Below are positions 58,694 through 64,000 of a stretch of 64,000 bases of DNA, piece by piece. The DNA comes from Amycolatopsis dendrobii (lineage in GTDB: Bacteria > Actinomycetota > Actinomycetes > Mycobacteriales > Pseudonocardiaceae). Within the stretch, counting starts at the first letter, position 1. Each line of letters begins with the position of its first letter. The position numbers and the translations under genes are program-made. The notes under the pieces are model-generated. The model was not told the DNA's origin. It worked only from the letters and a program-made list of their open reading frames with translations, and searched no databases. The DNA lies in assembly GCF_014145675.1 (NCBI RefSeq), contig NZ_JACGZW010000014.1, positions 124,001 through 188,000 of the forward strand, in the 5' to 3' direction.

Positions 58694-59832
58694 AGTCCCA
58701 ACGCGCTCAGCAGGAAGGCGGTGACGGCGGTGCGGTGGCCGGGGGTGTCCTCCCACCGCAGCCGCCGGCCGGTTTCGACTACCGCGCCGAAGCCCGCGTG
58801 CACCAGTACGCGGGCTTGGTGCGCGTCCAACTCCGGCCGGGCCAGCCGGAGTTGTTGTTCCCAGACCGCGATGTGCTCGCGTTGCGCCAGGATCAGCGGG
58901 CGTTGCAACGCGGCGGGAAGGCCGCCCAGTTCGGCGGCGGCGACGTTGGTCAGAGCGGTGTGTTCGAAGCTGTACGCCACATAGGTCGCGGCCAGTACGG
59001 GCAGGGCTTGCGCGCCGGTGGTGCCGTGGAGGTTTTGTTCTACGGCTTGCGACAGGAGTCCTGCGGCTTGCAGGCAGGCGGCTGCCAGGATTTCGGCCTT
59101 GTTCGGGAAATGGCGGTAGAGCGCGGAAGGCACCAAACCCACGGCTTCGGCGATACGTGCGTTCGTGACGTTCGCGAATCCGTCGCGTTCGAACAACGGC
59201 ACTGCGGCGGCGAGGATTTGCGCGCGGCGGGTTCGGGCGACGGGCTGGGCGGGCAACTCCACCGAGGGCGCGGTCGGGGCGGTCGTTGCGGTGGCGAGGC
59301 GGAGGGCAGAATCGGTCAGCAAGTTCTCCGCGCGGTGGTGGGCGATCGATGTGCGGTGCATAGTGATCGAGCCGATCGCGCCGAGTGCGGCTACGGCGCG
59401 GAGGCCCGCGTCCGGGGACGGCTGCACCACGTCGGTCACGCGCGCGACGACTTGGGCGAATTTCGCGCTCAGGACGCGACGATCCGCTCGGTCGAGATAG
59501 CGGGCTTCCCAGCGGTACAGGCCGCCGGACTCGCGGTGGGCGACCGTGACCTGGGCCAGTGGACGGAATACGGCTTCGGCTGGTGCGGCAGAAGGCACCG
59601 CGTCGAGGGCGGCGACGAGGCGGTCTGCCATCACGTTGGCGCACTCGGTGAAGAGGGCGTACTTGTTCGGGAAATGCCGGTACAGCGCCGCCGCAGTGAT
59701 GCCGACGGCGGCGGCGATCTCCTCCATGGACGCCGCGTGGTAGCCCCGCTCGCTGAAGGCGCGGCCCGCCGCTTCGACGATGAGCTGCTTGCGATTGCGC
59801 GGACGGGTGGCCGCAGCCGATTCGGAGGTCAC
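58690..59832 (-). CDS. Double TetR regulator (two tandem TetR units)
   Basis: 380 residues from GTG 59832, two complete TetR units in one chain. Unit 1 helix-turn-helix: AAGRAFSERGYHAASMEEIA then GITAAALYRHFPNKYALF. Unit 2 near residue 205: AAVPLFERDGFANVTNARIA then GLVPSALYRHFPNKAEIL. Each is followed by a helical ligand domain. The stop overlaps the lcp stop (CTAG at 58690-58693). TetR proteins (LcpR) control lcp in rubber degraders, so this may be the lcp regulator, possibly binding DNA as a pseudo-dimer. That is inferred from position. Confidence 0.87.
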   Translation of the reverse strand: MTSESAAATRPRNRKQLIVEAAGRAFSERGYHAASMEEIAAAVGITAAALYRHFPNKYALFTECANVMADRLVAALDAVPSAAPAEAVFRPLAQVTVAHRESGGLYRWEARYLDRADRRVLSAKFAQVVARVTDVVQPSPDAGLRAVAALGAIGSITMHRTSIAHHRAENLLTDSALRLATATTAPTAPSVELPAQPVARTRRAQILAAAVPLFERDGFANVTNARIAEAVGLVPSALYRHFPNKAEILAAACLQAAGLLSQAVEQNLHGTTGAQALPVLAATYVAYSFEHTALTNVAAAELGGLPAALQRPLILAQREHIAVWEQQLRLARPELDAHQARVLVHAGFGAVVETGRRLRWEDTPGHRTAVTAFLLSALGL

Positions 59833-59902
59833 TGCGGACCCCGGACGCTCGGATGCGGAAGTACGGCCATGCCGGCCAGTCAATCACGAGACGGGCGGGT
59901 CT

Positions 59903-60574
59903 TCACGCGGGCGGGAGGCGTGGTTGTCGCCAGCGCCGGAGCCAGGCGAGGAGACCCGCGTCTCGCAGGGACGAGACCACGACGTCGGCGGGAAATTCGG
60001 TGCCGGACAAGGTCGGGACGCCGACCACGGGCACGCCGGCGGCGCGGGCCGACCGCAGGCCGGTCATCGAGTCCTCGAACGCGAGGGCCGACGCCGGAGC
60101 CACGCCCAGCCGGGCACAGGACGTCAGGTAGATCTCCGGAGCCGGCTTCGGCGCAGTGACCTCGTCGCCGGCCACGCTGATCGAGAACTCGAAGCCGCCT
60201 CGCTCCAACGCGGCTTCCAGCAGCGCGCGGGGCGAGTTGCTGGCCACGGCGACCGGCACCGCGGCCGCGGCCAGATCGACCAGCTCGTGGGCACCGGGCA
60301 TCGCTTCGGCTTTGGCGGACACCACGTCGGTCACCATGGCCAGCAGCTCGTCCGCGATCGCGGGGCCGCTGCCGGGTTCGCCGAACACGTCGGCCATGGT
60401 GTCGGCCGCCGCGGCGACCGATTTGCCGATGACCAGCGCCTTCTGCTCCGGCCCGAACGGGAGGCCGCGGCGGGCGAAAAGCTCCGTTTCGGCGACTGAC
60501 CAGCAGGGTTCGGTGTCCATCAGCAGGCCGTCGCAGTCGAAGACGACCGCCTGTGGTGTCCAGTCGAAAAGCAT
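59903..60574 (-). CDS. HAD-family phosphatase/phosphomutase-like hydrolase
   Basis: 223 residues. Motif I VVFDCDGLLMDTEPCW (nucleophile Asp and acid/base Asp), motif II VAVASNSP, motif III Lys in EVTAPKPAPEIYL, motif IV LAFEDSMTGLRSA. The cap is helical (type C1). This is the beta-phosphoglucomutase/phosphoglycolate phosphatase subclass. Substrate is unknown, probably a small sugar phosphate. It is a single gene. Confidence 0.87.
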   Translation of the reverse strand: MLFDWTPQAVVFDCDGLLMDTEPCWSVAETELFARRGLPFGPEQKALVIGKSVAAAADTMADVFGEPGSGPAIADELLAMVTDVVSAKAEAMPGAHELVDLAAAAVPVAVASNSPRALLEAALERGGFEFSISVAGDEVTAPKPAPEIYLTSCARLGVAPASALAFEDSMTGLRSARAAGVPVVGVPTLSGTEFPADVVVSSLRDAGLLAWLRRWRQPRLPPA

Positions 60575-60608
60575 CGGATCCCTTCCCGGTCAGCGTGTCC
60601 TCAGTCTG

Positions 60609-61847
60609 TCATCGTCCGGCGCCCTGTTCGAGGTTCCGGCGGATTCGCTCCCGCGCGGCCGAATCGCCGGTGCCCAGGTCGGTGTTGCGGATTTCGTGCT
60701 GAAGACCGTCGGCCAGAACGAAACGCGGGTGGTGCAGAGAGGCCAGCGACTCGGTCGGATCGCCGTCCACCGCGATGACGTCCGCGCGGAGGCCGGGGGC
60801 CAACCGGCCGGTTGCGTCTGCCAGGCCGCATACGTCGGCGGCGACTGAGGTGGCGCTGGCGATCGCTTGGCGCGGCGTCATTCCGGCTTCGGCGAAGGTG
60901 TCCAGGCAGTCGGCGTAGCGTTCGAAGTGCACCAGCGGGATTCCGGCGTCGGTTCCGGCGACGATGATGGCTCCCAAGGAGATCAGCGCGCGCAGGTTGC
61001 CGACGACGGCGTCGCGTTCGTCCCACGGGCACATGTAGTCCGCTGCGGTGCAGGCGGTGTTCATGGTCGGGCTCACGGCGATTCCCCGTGAAACGATCAT
61101 CTCGGCGATTCGCGGATCGAATTCCGTGCCAGTACGGGTGACCCAGCCGCAGTGTTCGATGCAGTCGACTCCGGCGATTACGGCTCGTTCGATGCCTTCG
61201 ACGCCCAGCGCGTGTGTCGTCACCGGCAATGAACGAGCGTGTGCTTCGGCGACCAAAGCGGTCAGCTCGGCCACGGTGTAGCGCGCTTCCGACGGATGGC
61301 TGCCGGGAGTCATGAAACCGCCGGTGGTCATGACTTTGATCAGGTCGACGCCGTCCTCCGCGTGTTGTTTCACCATCGCGCGGACCTGGTCGACGCCGTC
61401 CGCGATGCCGCCCATGGACGCGGCGTGGCCGCCGGTGACGGTGATCGGGGCGTTCGCGGCGAGGATTCGCGGGGTGGCGTTCGGGGTGGCGGCGAGCAGG
61501 TCCCGGACGCGGGTGCCCAGCGTGCCGGGTGCGCCGAGGTCGCGTGCGGTGGTGACTCCGGCGTCCAGCAATCGCTGCGCGTTGGCGGTCATCCGGCGGC
61601 TCAGTGCGTCGTGATCGCTGGACATTTCCAGGGTGACTTCGCCGGAACCCGGGTCTTGGCAAAGGTGGACGTGACAGTCGATCAATCCGGGCATCAGGGT
61701 GACGTCGCCCAGAGCGGTCACCGGGCCGTCCGGAGCGGAATTCCGCGGTCCGGCATAGGTGATCACGCCGTTCGAGACGGCGACAGCGGCATCGTGGATC
61801 AGCGGGGCGGACGCATCGGTCAAGAGCCGTGCGGCGGTGAGGATCAT
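60609..61847 (-). CDS. Amidohydrolase family protein (imidazolonepropionase/prolidase-like)
   Basis: 412 residues from ATG 61847, overlapping the aminotransferase stop by 4 bp. Metal ligands: MPGLIDCHVHLCQDP (HxH), the carboxylated Lys in DLIKVMTTGGFM, THALGVEGIERA, CIEHCGWV and the Asp in IIVAGTDAGIPLV. The glycine-rich TGGHAASMGG patch is shared with Xaa-Pro/Xaa-Arg dipeptidases and related enzymes. It is probably a cyclic amide or dipeptide hydrolase. Coupling to an aminotransferase-like gene and nearness to a solute symporter suggest a small uptake-and-breakdown unit. Confidence 0.85.
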   Translation of the reverse strand: MILTAARLLTDASAPLIHDAAVAVSNGVITYAGPRNSAPDGPVTALGDVTLMPGLIDCHVHLCQDPGSGEVTLEMSSDHDALSRRMTANAQRLLDAGVTTARDLGAPGTLGTRVRDLLAATPNATPRILAANAPITVTGGHAASMGGIADGVDQVRAMVKQHAEDGVDLIKVMTTGGFMTPGSHPSEARYTVAELTALVAEAHARSLPVTTHALGVEGIERAVIAGVDCIEHCGWVTRTGTEFDPRIAEMIVSRGIAVSPTMNTACTAADYMCPWDERDAVVGNLRALISLGAIIVAGTDAGIPLVHFERYADCLDTFAEAGMTPRQAIASATSVAADVCGLADATGRLAPGLRADVIAVDGDPTESLASLHHPRFVLADGLQHEIRNTDLGTGDSAARERIRRNLEQGAGR

Positions 61848-62980
61848 GCGTGCCTCCGGTATTCCGCGAGCGCCGTGCACAGGCGGTCGATGTCGTCGGT
61901 GGTGTTGTAGCAGTGGAAGGAGATCCGGAGGTTCGACCCGCGTGGCGCGGTGACGATCCGGCGCGCGGCCAGGAAGTCCGCCAGCGCAACGGGATCGGCG
62001 TCGGCCAATGCGACTTGTGGACCGGGACGAGCGTCGGGAGCGGGTCCGTTCAGGGTTTCGCCTGCGGCGGCGAGGCGTTCGGTCGTTTCCGCGACCAGGC
62101 GTGCAACATGCGCCCAAGCCGCCTCGGGGTCGAGTTGGCTGAGGACTTCGATGCCTGCTCGGGCGGCGTAGGCGGCGGGGATTCCGGGAGTGCCGGACTC
62201 GAAGCGACGGGCAGTGGCTGGCACGTCGAGGAGAGCGGGGTCGAAGTCGAACGGGTCGACGCGGCCGAACCAGCCGGTCATCCGCGGCGGCTGGTGGTCT
62301 TCGACTCCGGAGCGGGCGAACAGCACCGCGATTCCGGGCAGGCCAAGCAAATACTTGAGGGTGCCGGTGACCAGGTAGTCGCAGTCCAGGTGCGCGACGT
62401 CGACGGGGACGACGCCGACGGCCTGGTAGGCATCGACCAGAACTCGGGCGCCGACGGCTCGCGCGTGCTTGGCGATCTCGTTTACTGGTTGCAAGGAACC
62501 GTTGGTGTACAAGGCAAAGGGGATCGACACGAGCCGAGTCGACGAGTCGATCTGGGCGCGGTAAGCCTCGATCACGCCAAGCGAACGCATCGCGTCCTGG
62601 CTGACCCACCGCATCTGCTCGCGCGCCGGACGTTGCGCGTGCAGCACCTGCCCGACGCTCGGAAATTCCGCCGCCATCGACACAATCACGCCGCCGTCGT
62701 CGAAGCCGACCGCGTTGACCGCCTGGAAAGCAGCGTGCGACGCGGAGGGCACCAAAGCGATTTCGTCCGGTCGCGCGTGCAGAAAACCCGCCGCGGCAGT
62801 GCGCAAGCGCTCGACTTCGGCCATCCACGGGCCCCACGGCGCGCCCTGGTCGCGCAGCGAATACGCCAGCTCCCCCAACGCAGCGGCGACCTGCACGGAA
62901 ACCGCGCCCTGGCTGCACGAAGCCAGGTGCGTGGTGTCGGCCAAACTGGGGAACTGGGCACGGAACCGGTCGGGATCCAC
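61844..62980 (-). CDS. Class V aminotransferase (PLP enzyme)
   Basis: 378 residues from GTG 62980. The fold-type I PLP pattern includes ALVPSASHAAFQAVN near the phosphate site, VLVDAYQAVGVVPVDVAHLD with the cofactor Asp, and the Schiff-base Lys in YLVTGTLKYLLGLPG. The C-terminus ends RGSNLRISFHCYNTTDDID, the usual class V end. Relatives include isopenicillin-N-epimerase-like, kynureninase-like and cysteine-desulfurase-like enzymes; the reaction cannot be chosen. It is first in a two-gene unit with the amidohydrolase. Confidence 0.86.
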   Translation of the reverse strand: MDPDRFRAQFPSLADTTHLASCSQGAVSVQVAAALGELAYSLRDQGAPWGPWMAEVERLRTAAAGFLHARPDEIALVPSASHAAFQAVNAVGFDDGGVIVSMAAEFPSVGQVLHAQRPAREQMRWVSQDAMRSLGVIEAYRAQIDSSTRLVSIPFALYTNGSLQPVNEIAKHARAVGARVLVDAYQAVGVVPVDVAHLDCDYLVTGTLKYLLGLPGIAVLFARSGVEDHQPPRMTGWFGRVDPFDFDPALLDVPATARRFESGTPGIPAAYAARAGIEVLSQLDPEAAWAHVARLVAETTERLAAAGETLNGPAPDARPGPQVALADADPVALADFLAARRIVTAPRGSNLRISFHCYNTTDDIDRLCTALAEYRRHA

Positions 62981-63153
62981 GAGTCACCTCCGCGAGAGCT
63001 GCCGTCAGCCACAGTGAACAGCGAGCACTTCCACTGCGCAAGCCTCTCTCGCGTTGCCCCGATTGTCGTCATTGACGCGACACAACTCATCGCTCACACT
63101 GATGCGAATTCATCCAGGCTGAACATGGTGACCCGGGCAGCTGAGGAGCGATC

Positions 63154-63372
63154 ATGGCCCCACCCAGAAAGCGCCGCTGGCATTGGCTTCTGCTCGTCGT
63201 CCCGTTCGCGTGGTGCGTCGCGGCGATCCCGCTGGTCAACCGGATCGGCTACGTCTTCGGCTCGATCCCCTTCCTGCTGGTGTGGATGACCGCGGGCGTG
63301 CTGGTCGGTTCGGGCGCGATCGGCCTCGTCTACGCGATCGACCGCCGCCGCGGCGACCTGGACCGGGTGTAG
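63154..63372 (+). CDS. DUF3311-type small membrane protein
   Basis: 72 residues from ATG 63154. A basic start (PPRKRRWHW) leads to two membrane helices (LLLVVPFAWCVAAIPLVN and FLLVWMTAGVLVGSGAIGLV), then a charged end DRRRGDLDRV. Small proteins of this type regularly precede sodium:solute symporter genes, as here with a gap of 4 bp, and are thought to be accessory subunits like YhdT for PanF. Confidence 0.82.
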   Translation: MAPPRKRRWHWLLLVVPFAWCVAAIPLVNRIGYVFGSIPFLLVWMTAGVLVGSGAIGLVYAIDRRRGDLDRV

Positions 63373-63376
63373 CGCG

Positions 63377-64000
63377 ATGGCACTGGCGCTCGCTCTTCTC
63401 ATCGCGGTCGGTTCGATCGTCTGGGGCACCGTCGCCGCCGCGCGCGGCCGGGCGATGAATCTGCAGGAATGGTCCGTGGGCGGACGCCGGTTCGGCACCT
63501 GGCTGTTCTGGTTCCTGCTGGTCGGCGAAACGTTCACCACGTTCGCGCTGCTCGGCGCGTCGCAAGGGGTGTTCAGCAACGGCGCGCCCGGGTTCTACGT
63601 CCTCGGCACGGTCGTGCTGACCGCGGCCGTCGGCTACTGGGTGGTGCCGAAGATCTGGCGCGCGGGCAAACAGCACGGCCTGGTCACCATGGCCGATTAC
63701 TTCACCACCCGCTTCGAAGCCCGCTGGTTCGGCGGCCTGGTCGCCGTCTTCGGCATCGTCGCGCTGCTGCTGTACGCGCAGGTGCAGTTGACCGGGCTCA
63801 GCCTGATCCTGGCGAGCCTGTTCGGCAGCGAGGTTCCGTCGCTGGTCTACGTCATCGCCGGTGGCGTGCTGGTCGCGGGATTCGTGCTGGTCGGCGGGAT
63901 GCGCAGCGCCGCGTTCACCGCGATCGTCAAGGACGTGCTGCTGATCGCGATCCTGCTCGTGGTCGCGATCGGCGCGGCGAACGCGGCCGGGGTGAGCGGT
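63377..64000 (+). CDS. Sodium:solute symporter (SSS family), 3' truncated by the window
   Basis: ATG 63377, open to the window edge, 208 residues visible (usual length near 480-500). About five membrane helices so far: the start MALALALLIAVGSIVWGTVA, the conserved polar turn NLQEWSVGGRRFGTW, FLLVGETFTTFALLGASQGV, and the family stretch HGLVTMADYFTTRFEARWF. LVGGMRSAAFTAIVKDVLLI marks the SSS signature region. It takes up an organic solute with sodium. The divergent amidohydrolase/aminotransferase pair may act on the imported compound. Confidence 0.88.
   Translation, partial: MALALALLIAVGSIVWGTVAAARGRAMNLQEWSVGGRRFGTWLFWFLLVGETFTTFALLGASQGVFSNGAPGFYVLGTVVLTAAVGYWVVPKIWRAGKQHGLVTMADYFTTRFEARWFGGLVAVFGIVALLLYAQVQLTGLSLILASLFGSEVPSLVYVIAGGVLVAGFVLVGGMRSAAFTAIVKDVLLIAILLVVAIGAANAAGVSG

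Overview
The window is high-GC actinobacterial DNA, most likely from Amycolatopsis or a near relative in the Pseudonocardiaceae. This rests on the very GC-rich third codon positions, many GTG starts with 4-bp ATGA/GTGA overlaps, WhiB7 with an AT-hook, a mycothiol-type (MDMPI) protein, UPF0182, DUF2342 and DUF4191 proteins, a GlnR-type glnA promoter, and tRNA and tmRNA genes without an encoded CCA. It reads as ordinary chromosome with several accessory inserts. No integrase, transposase or CRISPR array is visible.

Layout. 1-8.3 kb: the end of an ABC permease, a TetR/FAD-monooxygenase pair with a clear tandem operator, a two-component system whose kinase carries an extra C-terminal domain, two coupled unknown genes, a Pit phosphate transporter and a second FAD oxygenase. 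8.5-16.3 kb: a complete histidine-utilisation operon (hutH-hutU-M20 amidohydrolase-hutF-hutI) divergent from an IclR regulator. 16.5-19.9 kb: a self-contained three-gene operon with its own consensus promoter, long leader and strong terminator, encoding an adenylate-forming ligase, an NYH-type cyclodipeptide synthase and a methyltransferase. This is the best candidate for an undescribed system. 20.2-30.8 kb: ssrA (tmRNA), a sensor-protein/kinase/regulator trio, a membrane acyltransferase, an amidohydrolase, smpB, ftsX-ftsE, prfB, a PadR regulator and two identical initiator tRNA genes.

30.8-45 kb: a group of envelope and proteolysis genes (UPF0182, PPA1309-like, PDZ/Lon-like protease, DUF2342 protein, YgjP-like metallopeptidase), an orphan ThiF/cyclodehydratase-like protein beside an AarF kinase with paired DnaA boxes on both flanks, and a hairpin-rich spacer. 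45-49.5 kb: whiB7 with a long attenuator leader, uvrD2, DUF4191 and RDD proteins. 49.5-54.6 kb: glnA with four phased GlnR half-sites, then an arsenic island (arsM-arsR and arsC-acr3-arsR, with arsI divergent). 54.6-64 kb: a decayed LysR gene, a large unknown protein, a rubber-oxygenase (Lcp) gene facing a double-TetR regulator, a HAD phosphatase, an amidohydrolase/aminotransferase pair and the start of a sodium:solute symporter.

How the parts work together. The hut genes would take histidine to glutamate by the N-formylglutamate route, with the M20 enzyme placed where a deformylase is expected. tmRNA, SmpB, RF2 and WhiB7 all deal with ribosome stalling or inhibition, although they sit in separate units. 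The ars genes combine reduction, efflux, methylation and C-As cleavage. Most intergenic gaps end in strong hairpins. Two related repeat families stand out: a double-hairpin element lying just beyond the terminator of both ssrA and an initiator tRNA gene, and long palindromes with GTCCGTGA-type arms.
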